Source: Rhizobium phaseoli
GTDB lineage: Bacteria; Pseudomonadota; Alphaproteobacteria; Rhizobiales; Rhizobiaceae
Assembly (NCBI RefSeq): GCF_003985125.1
Contig: NZ_ML133567.1
Location: forward strand, 62,001-126,000
Direction: 5' to 3'
Length of the DNA stretch: 64,000 nt
Within the stretch, counting starts at the first letter, position 1; each line of letters begins with the position of its first letter. The notes under the pieces are model-generated. The model had not been told where the DNA came from, did no database searches, and worked only from the letters and a program-made list of their open reading frames with translations. This document shows positions 18,793 through 26,425 of the stretch, in pieces. The translations under genes were made by a program, and so were the position numbers.

Positions 18793-19980
18793 TCAAATTC
18801 TTAAACCCGGAATGGCGAGCGGATTGTCGGACAGCGCGGTGCGATCCGGCGTGTCGATGCGCGGCTTGCCGAGGAAGGCGTCGAACAGATCCTTGACGAA
18901 GGCTTCCGGCAAATCCCTGGTGATCAGCACCATGCGCGTGCGCCGGTCGCTGGGATCCGGCCAGGCGGCAAGCCGCAGCGGCGGATGGAAGATGCTCTGG
19001 ACGCCGTGCAGCACCAACGGCCGTTCCGGCCGGTCGGAGACCGAAACGATCGCCTTCATCCGCAGCAGCTTCTCGCCATGCGCCGAGCGCAGGAGATCGA
19101 TGAACATCTCGAGCGCCATCGGATCGATCGGCTTTTCCTCGACGATCGAGAAGGACCGGATCGAGGCATCGTGCCGATTGACGTCGTGGGCGTGCTGGTT
19201 CGTGTGATGACGATGGTTATGGTCGTGGTGACCGCCATCGTGATGATGATCGTGATCATGATGGTGATCGTCATCATGGGTGTGGTCGTGGCTGTGATGC
19301 GCCTCGTGCGCATCCTCATCCCGCAGCCAGCGGCCGACATCGGCAATCTTCGTCGCCGGATCGTAGAGCCCGTTCACCAGCACCGCGGCGCTGCCGGCGT
19401 CAGCGCTGTCGGCATCCACCATCGCCGCGCGCGGATTGAGTGCCCGTAGGCGCAATTCCAGCCCGGCCGTTGCGCCGGCCATCGATGTCTTTGAGATGAT
19501 CAACCGGTCGGCGACGGCCGCCTGTTTGCGCGCTTCCTCGTGATTGTCGAGCGTCTGCAGCCCGTTGACCGCATCGACGACGGTCACGACGCCGTCGAGC
19601 TCGAAATTCGCGGCAATGACAGGATTGCCCATGATCGCCTGCATGACCGGCGCCGGATCGGCAAGGCCGGTCGTTTCGATGACGACGCGTTTCACCGGCT
19701 TGACGCGGCCGGTCTGCACGGCATCCATCAGATTCGCCAGCGTATCGACAAGCTCGCCGCGCACGGTGCAGCACAGGCAGCCGTCGGAGAGCTCGATGAT
19801 CGAATCGCCGGAGCTTTCGACCAGCAGATGATCGATGCCGACATCGCCGAACTCGTTGATGATGACGGCCGCATCCTTCATCGCAGGGTCTTTGAGGATG
19901 CGGTTGAGCAGCGTCGATTTGCCGGCGCCGAGAAAGCCGGTCAGGATGGTGACCGGAATCCTGTCGTTGAGCGCGCTCAT
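18793..19980 (-). CDS. CobW/COG0523-family GTPase, putative metal chaperone
   Basis: 395-residue G3E GTPase. Walker A GFLGAGKST is at residues 15-23, the metal-binding CLCC motif is at residues 68-71, ETTGLADPAP follows, and an SKTS segment stands in place of the usual NKxD. A long histidine/aspartate-rich stretch (roughly residues 222-275, over 20 histidines) precedes the C-terminal CobW_C domain. This layout is typical of ZNG1/YciC/YjiA-like zinc chaperones rather than the cobalamin-pathway CobW. No zinc-uptake-regulator site is visible in the 28-bp gap to dac. Probably an operon with dac. Confidence 0.85.
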   Translation of the reverse strand: MSALNDRIPVTILTGFLGAGKSTLLNRILKDPAMKDAAVIINEFGDVGIDHLLVESSGDSIIELSDGCLCCTVRGELVDTLANLMDAVQTGRVKPVKRVVIETTGLADPAPVMQAIMGNPVIAANFELDGVVTVVDAVNGLQTLDNHEEARKQAAVADRLIISKTSMAGATAGLELRLRALNPRAAMVDADSADAGSAAVLVNGLYDPATKIADVGRWLRDEDAHEAHHSHDHTHDDDHHHDHDHHHDGGHHDHNHRHHTNQHAHDVNRHDASIRSFSIVEEKPIDPMALEMFIDLLRSAHGEKLLRMKAIVSVSDRPERPLVLHGVQSIFHPPLRLAAWPDPSDRRTRMVLITRDLPEAFVKDLFDAFLGKPRIDTPDRTALSDNPLAIPGLRI

Positions 19981-20008
19981 CTCATTTTACCTTGAAAACG
20001 ATCTAATC

Positions 20009-21142
20009 TTAGAACGAGGTCGGACGCGGCATGGGCACCGGCACGTTGGCGATGCCTCCCGCCGTGTCGCCGGTCGCGACCTTTTCCGGCTGCTGCGCCG
20101 GCTGCGGATCCTGCCCCGGAATGAGGCCGGCAAAGACGAATTGCGGGTCGTGGTCCATTTCCAGAATATAGGGCGAGTGCACCTTCATCCGGCCGACCTC
20201 GTCGCGCGTTTCGCTGCGTATCTTGGCGCCCTTGGCGCTGCAGATATCGGCGGTGATATCGGTCACCTGGTCCTGCCCCTGACCGTAAGGCTTCAGCGAA
20301 CCGAGCGTGTCGTTGCCGGGAAATTGCGTGGTGAAGCCCTTCTGCAGAAGGTTCGCCGTCGCATCGGCACGCGCCGCCAGACTGTCGGTGCCGAGCACGA
20401 CCGAGACGAGGGTGCGGCCGTTGCGTGTCGCTGAACCGATCTGGTTGAAGCCCGAGGCGCAGATGAAACCGGTCTTCATGCCGTCCGCGCCGGCAAAGCG
20501 GCCGATCAGCATGTTGAGGTTCGGCACGTTCTGCTGGCCGTTGGTAAAACCCTCCAGCGAGAAATATCCGGCATATTGCGGAAAGTCGCGGCGAAGCGCC
20601 ACCGTCAGCACCGCCAGGTCGCGCGCCGTCGTATATTGTCCTTTGCCCGGCAGGCCGTTCGGATTGACGAAATGCGAGTCCGTCATGCCGAGCTTCAGCG
20701 CCTCGCCGTTCATTCGCGTCACAAAGCCTTCCTGCGTACCGCCGACGGCTTCGGCGACAGCGACGGCGATGTCGTTGGCCGATTTCACCATCAGAATCTT
20801 TAGCGCGCTGTCGAGCGTCAGCTTCTGGCCCGGCTTGAAATACATCTTGGCGGCCGGCTGCGCGGCGGCGCGCTTGCTCATGACAATGGGCGTATCAAGG
20901 CTGATCTGGCCGGCGCGGATCGCATCGAACACGGTATAGACCGTCATCAGCTTGGTAAGCGAGGCTGGATACCACTTGCGGAAGGCTTCCTCGTGCTCGA
21001 GCACGCGGCCGGTCTGGACATCGACGAGAATATGCGGATTGGCCTGGGCGAGCGAAACGGAGGCGAGAAAAGCGGCAGTCGCGGCGACTGTGAAACGCAA
21101 CGGCCGCATGGCGGCAAACAAACGGAAGTGGCTCGTCGACAC
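20009..21142 (-). CDS. D-alanyl-D-alanine carboxypeptidase (PBP5/6 family)
   Basis: 377 residues, peptidase S11. A signal peptide (VAATAAFLASVSLAQA) is followed by the three penicillin-binding motifs: SLTK (residues 61-64), SAN (121-123) and KTG (223-225). The enzyme trims the terminal D-Ala from peptidoglycan stem peptides in the periplasm. The start is a GTG at 21142; an ATG at 21109 is an equally acceptable start and still leaves a full signal peptide. A C-terminal proline/glutamine-rich tail replaces the long amphipathic anchor of E. coli PBP5. Confidence 0.9.
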   Translation of the reverse strand: MSTSHFRLFAAMRPLRFTVAATAAFLASVSLAQANPHILVDVQTGRVLEHEEAFRKWYPASLTKLMTVYTVFDAIRAGQISLDTPIVMSKRAAAQPAAKMYFKPGQKLTLDSALKILMVKSANDIAVAVAEAVGGTQEGFVTRMNGEALKLGMTDSHFVNPNGLPGKGQYTTARDLAVLTVALRRDFPQYAGYFSLEGFTNGQQNVPNLNMLIGRFAGADGMKTGFICASGFNQIGSATRNGRTLVSVVLGTDSLAARADATANLLQKGFTTQFPGNDTLGSLKPYGQGQDQVTDITADICSAKGAKIRSETRDEVGRMKVHSPYILEMDHDPQFVFAGLIPGQDPQPAQQPEKVATGDTAGGIANVPVPMPRPTSF

Positions 21143-21297
21143 GGCTCATCCTTCAGATATCAGGAAATCTCGAAACCTTCATCTATCTAGCCTATATGGC
21201 TATGACATGGCAAAGGTCATTGACGAAGTAATTTGCAAAGCCTCACACCCTTGTGAAGCGAAGAACGACTGCCGGGATTGATAACAGGAACGCCAAC

Positions 21298-22461
21298 ATG
21301 CCGATTTTGAACAGAGCCGCCGAATTGCAGGACGAAGTCGCCGGATGGCGCCGCCACATTCATGCCCGGCCCGAGTTGCTCTTTGCGGTGGAAAACACGG
21401 CCGCCTTCGTCGCCGAAAAACTCAAGGAATTCGGTGTCGACGAGATCGTCACCGGCATCGGCCGCACCGGCGTCGTCGGGCTGATCAAAGGCAAGGGCGA
21501 GGGCCGCCGCACCATCGGCCTACGCGCCGACATGGACGCCCTGCCGCTGACGGAGATCACGGGAAAACCCTGGGCCTCGAAGACGCCGGGCAAGATGCAT
21601 GCCTGCGGCCATGACGGCCATACCGCCATGTTGCTCGGCGCCGCGAAATATCTGGCCGAGACCCGCAATTTCAACGGCAATGTCGCCGTCATCTTCCAGC
21701 CCGCCGAAGAAGGCGGCGGCGGCGGCAACCTGATGGTCAAGGACGGCATGATGGAGCGCTTCGAGATCGAAGAGGTCTACGGCATGCACAATCTGCCGGG
21801 CCTGCCCGTCGGCCAGTTCGCCACCCGCAAGGGCGCGATCATGGCGGCGACCGACGAATTCACCGTCACCATCAAGGGCCGCGGCGGCCACGCCGCCCAG
21901 CCGCACCGGACGATCGATCCGATCGCTATCGGCGCGCAGATCGTCACCAACCTGCAGATGATTGCTTCGCGCACCGCCGATCCGATCAGCTCGGTCGTCG
22001 TTTCGGTCACCAAATTCAATGCCGGTTTTGCCCATAACGTCATCCCGAACGATGCGACGTTCGCCGGGACGGTGCGCACCCTCGACCCGGACGTGCGCAC
22101 GCTCGCCGAGACGCGCTTCCGGCAGATCGTCGAGGGTGTGGTTGCTGCCCACGGTGCCGAAGCCGAGATCAGCTTCAACCGCAACTATCCCGTCACCGTC
22201 AATCATCCTGATGAGACCGAGCATGCGGTTGCCACCGCCAGCGCCATTGCCGGCGAGGGCAACGTTAACGCCGAAATCGATCCGATGATGGGCGGCGAGG
22301 ATTTTTCCTACATGCTGAACGCCCGCCCCGGCGCCTTCATCTTCATCGGCAACGGCGACAGCGCCGGCCTGCACAACCCGGCCTACGACTTCAACGACGA
22401 AGCCATCGCCCACGGCATCTCCTATTGGGTCCGCCTCGCCGAACAGCGCCTGGGTCTTTGA
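21298..22461 (+). CDS. M20-family amidohydrolase (hippurate hydrolase type)
   Basis: 387-residue metallopeptidase of the M20D group. Metal ligands are in MHACGHDGHTAML (about residues 100-112), the catalytic glutamate pair is in FQPAEEGGGGG, and the lid dimerisation domain begins near GRGGHAAQPH. The closing segment MMGGEDFSYML supplies the last metal histidine region. Relatives cleave N-acyl amino acids (hippurate, N-acetyl or indole-acetyl conjugates); the substrate is not decidable. The ATG at 21298 follows an ACAGGA site. A terminator follows within 10 bp. Confidence 0.88.
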   Translation: MPILNRAAELQDEVAGWRRHIHARPELLFAVENTAAFVAEKLKEFGVDEIVTGIGRTGVVGLIKGKGEGRRTIGLRADMDALPLTEITGKPWASKTPGKMHACGHDGHTAMLLGAAKYLAETRNFNGNVAVIFQPAEEGGGGGNLMVKDGMMERFEIEEVYGMHNLPGLPVGQFATRKGAIMAATDEFTVTIKGRGGHAAQPHRTIDPIAIGAQIVTNLQMIASRTADPISSVVVSVTKFNAGFAHNVIPNDATFAGTVRTLDPDVRTLAETRFRQIVEGVVAAHGAEAEISFNRNYPVTVNHPDETEHAVATASAIAGEGNVNAEIDPMMGGEDFSYMLNARPGAFIFIGNGDSAGLHNPAYDFNDEAIAHGISYWVRLAEQRLGL

Positions 22462-22468
22462 CAAGAAT

Positions 22469-22497
22469 TAAGGCTTGGCTTCACGCCAAGCCTTTTG
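22469..22497 (+). terminator. Intrinsic terminator after the amidohydrolase
   Basis: AAGGCTTGGC (22470-22479) pairs with GCCAAGCCTT (22485-22494), followed by TTTT. It separates the amidohydrolase gene from tRNA-Arg. Confidence 0.8.
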
Positions 22498-22515
22498 TAT
22501 GCATGGCGTGCAAGT

Positions 22516-22592
22516 GGTCCCGTAGCTCAGCAGGATAGAGCACCAGATTCCTAATCTGGGGGTCGCGCGTTCGAATCGCGCCGGGATCACCA
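22516..22592 (+). tRNA. tRNA-Arg, anticodon CCT
   Basis: 77 nt folding as a full cloverleaf. The acceptor stem GGTCCCG pairs with CGGGATC (one G-T wobble), the D arm is AGCTCAGCAGGATAGAGC, the anticodon stem-loop CAGATTCCTAATCTG carries CCT, the T arm is GCGCGTTCGAATCGCGC, the discriminator is A, and the CCA is encoded. Its 3' half is duplicated at 24326-24373, marking it as an integration site. Confidence 0.97.
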
Positions 22593-23032
22593 AAAATCCA
22601 CCAATGATTACAATCTGTTAGTCTATCGGCCTGCTGCTTAACATTCCGACAACGTTCCTACGCGTCGGCTTCCGGTGCGTTCCCGGCGCTTCGGTGAACG
22701 ACCCGCATGCGCCACCTTTTGCGCTTTTTCGAGCGTCTGCGGTTATAGCGTTGGTTCGTTGCCGCGTTTTTGTGGTTGGCGTAATACCTCAGATGTTCGA
22801 GATCTGCGCTGGCATCTGAGCCTTCGGTGATGCTGCCGGCGCGGCTGTCACCGTTCCAGACCGACTTCGGAACGTCAGCAGCATCGGCGCACTCTCGCCA
22901 CGCATCGGGAAATTAGCGCTTGCGATATGGAAGGCGCCAGTGGCCTCGGATCGGATCATCGGGCCGAACCGTTTTTCGACGGCGGTCACCGAAGGATAAG
23001 GCCCCCCGCCTGACAAAGCTCGCCAAGCTCCA
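22593..23032. other. Left part of the island, no firm gene
   Basis: 440 bp after the tRNA. The only notable frame is on the minus strand (22789-23040, 83 codons, overlapping the next gene by 8 bp); it lacks recognisable motifs and a ribosome site and may be a fragment of a lost gene. A small inverted repeat (GATGTTCGAGATC / GCATCTGAG region) lies near 22791-22820. I see nothing else. Confidence 0.4.
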
Positions 23033-23449
23033 TTAGTCAACGACCGTTATGCGGGCTGTGATCTCCCAAACGCCGGCCTCGGACTCGCTCGACTCTCGCA
23101 GCCTTACTTTGTCGGATCCGGTGAACTTGGCGCCGGCCGTATAGTAGACAACGGCTCCATCGACCTTGCGGCCATTGCATTTGAAGCGGGGATTGCTTCG
23201 CTCAAAGTTCGGAAACACCTTTTCGCGAACGATTTCAACCTTTCCATGTTTGCCGCCGTCGAGAATCTTTAGACGCGGCACGGCAGCCGCGGTGCAATCA
23301 GGGCGGACAAACGACGATTGATAAATGACGGTTCGACCGCCTGAGATGACCGTAGCAGAAGTACTCTCCTTTGTGATCTCCTGAGCTTGGGCATGTTCAC
23401 TAGCGAGAAGAAGGACCGCCGAATAAAGAAGTCGGTATCGCATATTCAT
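23033..23449 (-). CDS. Exported single-domain Ig/cadherin-like protein, paralog 1
   Basis: About 138 residues with a signal peptide (LLYSAVLLLASEHAQAQ). The mature part has a C-x-A-x-A-V-P opening, KHGKVEIVREKVFPNF, a second cysteine (RFKCNGRK), a VVYYTAGAKFTGSDKVRL strand pair and an ITVVD end. The 'Y-T...F-x-G-x-D' pattern is like bacterial Ig-like (Big_9 or cadherin-type) repeats, here as a single secreted domain with a likely disulfide. It is clearly homologous to the next gene (23527-23946). Several starts are possible (ATG at 23461, 23449 or 23443). It is cargo of the tRNA-Arg element. Function unknown. Confidence 0.6.
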   Translation of the reverse strand: MNMRYRLLYSAVLLLASEHAQAQEITKESTSATVISGGRTVIYQSSFVRPDCTAAAVPRLKILDGGKHGKVEIVREKVFPNFERSNPRFKCNGRKVDGAVVYYTAGAKFTGSDKVRLRESSESEAGVWEITARITVVD

Positions 23450-23526
23450 AGGGATTCTCATGGTATTGAGTAGGGCTTGGGCAGGCGGCATCGGAAGATC
23501 GCGATGCTGGCCGCCATCGCAGCGGA

Positions 23527-23946
23527 CTATTCGACAACGGTAATATTGATGACACCTTCATCGACAACGCCGTTTTTATAAGACGTGCGAACAACAACTC
23601 TGTCCTTGCCGACAAAGCCCTTGTCAGGCGTGTAGTACCCTACCGTGGCGGGTACTTTTGTGCTGGTGCACTTCTTATATTCGCCCTTACTATTGGGGAA
23701 CGTCAGCTCGCGCAGGCTTTCCACCTTGCCATGCTTCGGGGCCTCGCGAATGCGGACCTCTGGTACTGCTTTGGCGCTGCAATCTGGATTGAGGCTGAAG
23801 GCGGCACCCAGTCTGGTGCGCTCGCCGCTCGCCACGGTGATGTTTTTTTGATATCGCTTCAAGCCATCGGGACCAGTGGTCGTGCAACCAGCTAAAACTG
23901 CACCGACCCACATCGCGGCTACCGGCAGAATAAATGCTTTTTTCAT
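23527..23946 (-). CDS. Lipoprotein with Ig/cadherin-like domain, paralog 2
   Basis: 139 residues. It begins MKKAFILPVAAMWVGAVLAGC, a lipoprotein signal with lipobox LAGC. The mature domain shares with its downstream paralog the NPDCSAKAVP opening, KHGKVESLRELTFPN, a KKCTSTKV cysteine segment, GYYTPDKGFVGKDRV and a final INITVVE. It differs mainly in carrying a lipid anchor where the paralog has a cleavable signal. The two genes are in tandem, 77 bp apart, probably from a local duplication, and lie inside the tRNA-Arg element. Function unknown. Confidence 0.65.
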   Translation of the reverse strand: MKKAFILPVAAMWVGAVLAGCTTTGPDGLKRYQKNITVASGERTRLGAAFSLNPDCSAKAVPEVRIREAPKHGKVESLRELTFPNSKGEYKKCTSTKVPATVGYYTPDKGFVGKDRVVVRTSYKNGVVDEGVINITVVE

Positions 23947-24020
23947 TAGAACCTCTGTTGTCATAGTTGATCTTGTTTTTTGGGCGGCAGGTGTCACTGC
24001 GTCAGCGGCTGCAACAGGTC

Positions 24021-24176
24021 CTAGCGGATTGTGACTCGTTGGACACAGGCCTCATCGTTCCTGCATCGTAGGCTGAACCATGAGATATCACTCAACCGTG
24101 ATGCCATCGGCATCTCGAGACGCTTAGGCGGGATTTTCAAAGCTTCGATCTGCTTGACTGTGAGCGATTTGGCCAT
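24021..24176 (-). pseudogene. Relic of a phage-type tyrosine integrase (N-terminus only)
   Basis: The ATG at 24176 opens MAKSLTVKQIEALK and continues IPPKRLEMP, matching the start of P4-type integrases with an N-terminal arm-binding DUF4102 domain (family memory: MAKxLTxxxIExLKP...EIPDG). After EMP the frame slips: a neighbouring frame gives DGITVE, a stop, then YLMVQP, which resembles the expected DG...GLYLVVQPSG. The 51-codon frame ends at a TAG (24021-24023). No catalytic domain remains. Its place just inside the right tRNA repeat is where an island integrase is expected. Confidence 0.55.
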
Positions 24177-24325
24177 TGGGGTAATGCTAGGTTAATAAAA
24201 AACATTGGCAGCTAATATCAATGTCAGTAGCAGCTGAAAGCAGACAATGCTCCATTATGATTGGAAAAACAACTGGTTGGGCTCAGGCACGTCGGGCACT
24301 GACATCCCGTGTCTTGCTATAGCAA

Positions 24326-24373
24326 CAGTTTCCTAATCTGGGGGCGCGCGGTCGAATCGCGCCGGGATCACCA
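24326..24373 (+). repeat. Duplicated 3' half of tRNA-Arg (attR-like)
   Basis: This repeats tRNA-Arg positions 22544-22592 in direct orientation, from the anticodon stem through CCA. Differences are A to T in the anticodon stem (CAGTTT for CAGATT), loss of one T after GGGGG, and T to G at the start of the T loop (GGTCGAA for GTTCGAA). The 3' 22 bases are identical. It is not a functional tRNA. Confidence 0.85.
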
Positions 24374-24406
24374 TTCTTGAAGCGCTGCACCAGATAGCGC
24401 ATCGCC

Positions 24407-24652
24407 TCACACCTTGATCGGAATCCCTGCCTCGATCGCGGCCTCGATGAAAGCCTGTCGCGCCTCCTCCCGGCTTCGCTTTCCGGAGATGACATCGGCG
24501 CATACGGCACAGGCCCGATCCAAGGCGGGGCCCTCGTCTGTCGGCCAGTCTTCGATCAGCGCCCATGTCGCAGCCTGCGTGGTTTGTATCACCACCCATT
24601 GATCCGGACCTTCAAGGGCGATCGTCACCGGCTTCTTCCAGATGGTCTGCAT
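24407..24652 (-). CDS. DUF982 domain protein
   Basis: 81 residues matching the DUF982 pattern common in Rhizobiales: opening W-x-x-P-V (WKKPVTIAL), an AATWALIEDWP segment, a central ALDRACAVC motif, and an EEARQAFIEAAIEAGI helix at the end. Rhizobial genomes hold many paralogs, and their function is unknown. It lies just outside the right boundary of the tRNA-Arg element. Confidence 0.8.
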   Translation of the reverse strand: MQTIWKKPVTIALEGPDQWVVIQTTQAATWALIEDWPTDEGPALDRACAVCADVISGKRSREEARQAFIEAAIEAGIPIKV

Positions 24653-24745
24653 TCTCTTTGGCCTTCCTTGCGTGCTGCGGGGTTAGTTAGACTGATCGAT
24701 CTCGTCTTGCAAATCAGCGCCGACCGCATTGCTTCCCATATCGAT

Positions 24746-25264
24746 TCATCGCATCTGGGGAGAGGCTCGCCGGCCGCGCACAACCCGCCGCACGCCAAAT
24801 CCGAGCAGCGCCGCAACGACCCAAGCACTGACAAAACCAATCGCACCCCAGACAAGGCCTGCGAAGCTGACCGGCACGCCGGGTACGAAATCCCGCCAGG
24901 TATTTGCGAAAACGACATCATCCGGCTCCCCGATGAGCACGAACGGCTTGGCGACCGGGGCGGCGGTGCCGAGTTTCAGCTGCTGCGACTGCAGCGTCTC
25001 GTAGCGTGCGATCGTGCTTTGCATCGAGACGCCGCGGTCGCGCAGGAAATCGTCGGAAGATTGCGCATAGGTATTCAGCGCCTGCTGGCGATCGAGGTGG
25101 TGCTCGGCCGCCTGCCTGTTGAAATCCTCGACGATGACCCGCAATTCGTCGATCGCTCCGCCAATCCGCTGGCGGTACTGTTGGGCAAATTCCGGCGCCT
25201 GCGAAAACACCGTGCCGCCGGCAAGCCCGGCGACGATGGCGATGATCCTTGCAATCGGTCCCAT
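24746..25264 (-). CDS. DUF2937 family membrane protein
   Basis: 172 residues with an N-terminal hydrophobic segment (IIAIVAGLAGGTVFSQ), the family's PEFAQQYRQRIGGAIDEL motif, a coiled helical middle, and a C-terminal membrane segment (LVWGAIGFVSAWVVAALLGFGV) followed by an arginine-rich tail. DUF2937 has no established function. ATG at 25264. Confidence 0.8.
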   Translation of the reverse strand: MGPIARIIAIVAGLAGGTVFSQAPEFAQQYRQRIGGAIDELRVIVEDFNRQAAEHHLDRQQALNTYAQSSDDFLRDRGVSMQSTIARYETLQSQQLKLGTAAPVAKPFVLIGEPDDVVFANTWRDFVPGVPVSFAGLVWGAIGFVSAWVVAALLGFGVRRVVRGRRASPQMR

Positions 25265-25431
25265 GATCGAGGCCTCCGGCTGTTCCCTACGCTAACGATC
25301 CGCGGCCGCTAAGGTTTCTGCCTTCGACACAATCGGTAACGCTATGTGATTGAACCGACGACACTTCCGGCGAGTTGACCCCATGACAACCGAGTTGCTC
25401 GCCGTGAGCAACTGAGAAAGAGAGGCTCGTC

Positions 25432-25698
25432 ATGAAACAGTTCATCCTCGCCTGCACGCTCGCCGCAGCGTCCGTTTTATCCGCCGTGCCGTCCCAGGCG
25501 GCAAGTGTGACCATCTCCACGGACGATGCGCGCCCCCATTATTACCGTGATTCGGAACGCCCCTATTACCGCCACCACAGTCCCTATTATCGCTACGATA
25601 TGCGGCGGCGTTACGTTTCCAGCGACTGCTTCACCAAGACGGAAAGGATCCGCCGCCACGGTCATACGGTCATCAAGGAAACCCGAATCTGCCGATAA
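25432..25698 (+). CDS. Small exported Tyr/Arg/His-rich protein
   Basis: 88 residues: a signal peptide (CTLAAASVLSAVPSQAA), then a tyrosine-, histidine- and arginine-rich section (HYYRDSERPYYRHH) and a C-terminal segment with two cysteines (DCFTKTERIRRHG...TRICR). The start is supported by an AGAGAGGCTCGTC leader and the stop by a terminator 3 bp later. Similar small secreted proteins are frequent in rhizobia. Function unknown. Confidence 0.7.
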   Translation: MKQFILACTLAAASVLSAVPSQAASVTISTDDARPHYYRDSERPYYRHHSPYYRYDMRRRYVSSDCFTKTERIRRHGHTVIKETRICR

Positions 25699-25701
25699 GG
25701 C

Positions 25702-25733
25702 AAAGCCCGGCCGATTCTTTCGGCCGGGCTTTT
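25702..25733 (+). terminator. Intrinsic terminator
   Basis: AAAGCCCGGCCGA and TCGGCCGGGCTTT form a strong stem with a short loop and end in TTTT, right after the small exported protein gene. Confidence 0.85.
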
Positions 25734-25801
25734 CATCTGGTCTCCCCGGCAAGGAACTTCGCAAATCCCGCCGCGTTTAGGGCGAAATGGGAGTATTCGC
25801 C

Positions 25802-25954
25802 ATGCTTATCAAGATGACTGTTCTGGCAATCGCCTATGTGGCGGTCTGCGCTCTGCTTCTCACCATCGCCTATCAATTGCAGGGACCGGTGACCACGGCG
25901 AAGACCGATCGGCCGGCCGGCTCGTCTTTTCTCGTCGAGCGTTTCGCCGGTTGA
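25802..25954 (+). CDS. Small single-span membrane protein (50 aa)
   Basis: ATG at 25802 with GGGAG about ten bases upstream. It encodes a 50-residue peptide with one hydrophobic helix (MTVLAIAYVAVCALLLTIAY) near the N-terminus and a polar tail. A short region with a plausible ribosome site and a clean membrane helix makes it credible, but there is no homology evidence. Confidence 0.45.
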   Translation: MLIKMTVLAIAYVAVCALLLTIAYQLQGPVTTAKTDRPAGSSFLVERFAG

Positions 25955-26072
25955 TCAGCTGAACGCCGGCCCCAGAAAGGCCGGCAAATAAGTCAGCGCG
26001 GCTCGCCATCGAGCCACGGCAGCACAACATATCTGCCTGCGCTCCTGCCGATGCGATGGAGCCCCCTGACCA

Positions 26073-26363
26073 TCAATGCGTGCCGTCCAGGGAGAATCCG
26101 CCAAGGAGGATCCGGTTCTGAACGCTCTGCACGCCCTCAACCGCCCTGGCGACCGCGGTCGCCCGTTCGATCTCCCCGACTGTGCCGACCGTGCCGCTGA
26201 GCACGATCTCGTCTTTTTCCATCGTCACCTCGACATCGGACGCATCGATGCCGCCGGCAATCGCCAGCGCATTGGCGACGGCCGCCTCGACCGACGCACG
26301 ATTGGCGATTTCCGCTTCCATTTCAGGCTCGAGCCCGTGAAATGTCTGCTCCTTGAAAACCAT
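26073..26363 (-). CDS. BON-domain protein
   Basis: 96 residues forming a single BON domain: alpha-helix EAAVANALAIAGGI, strand DVEVTMEKDEIVLSGTVGTVGEI, helix ERATAVARAVEGV and strand QSVQNRILL. BON domains bind phospholipids or act in osmotic-stress proteins (OsmY family). There is no signal peptide, so it is probably cytoplasmic or membrane-associated. It is followed on the same strand by nothing close. Confidence 0.8.
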   Translation of the reverse strand: MVFKEQTFHGLEPEMEAEIANRASVEAAVANALAIAGGIDASDVEVTMEKDEIVLSGTVGTVGEIERATAVARAVEGVQSVQNRILLGGFSLDGTH

Positions 26364-26425
26364 GACCTGTTCCTCTGTTAAATCTTGAAAGGAAACGCCT
26401 GCCGGTTGGTTTTGGTTTCAACCTG

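Larger units (their letters stand above)
22544..24373. mobile_element. Decayed integrative element in tRNA-Arg(CCT)
   Basis: About 1.8 kb is bounded on the left by the 3' half of tRNA-Arg (22544-22592) and on the right by an imperfect copy of the same 48-49 bp (24326-24373), in direct orientation, like attL and attR. Inside are a weak frame, two paralogous exported-protein genes, and the 5' remnant of a phage-type integrase next to the right end. This is the classic layout of an integrated island that has lost its integrase function and most of its cargo. The three mismatches in the right copy indicate age. Confidence 0.7.

Noticed and set aside
22789..23040. An 83-codon minus-strand frame in the island
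   Set aside because: No ribosome site or motif; it overlaps the next gene by 8 bp. Kept only as a possible fragment in the region note.
24283..24510. Minus-strand frames of 75-88 codons over the attR-like repeat
   Set aside because: They read through the tRNA-derived repeat and the DUF982 gene in the wrong frame and have no supporting start.
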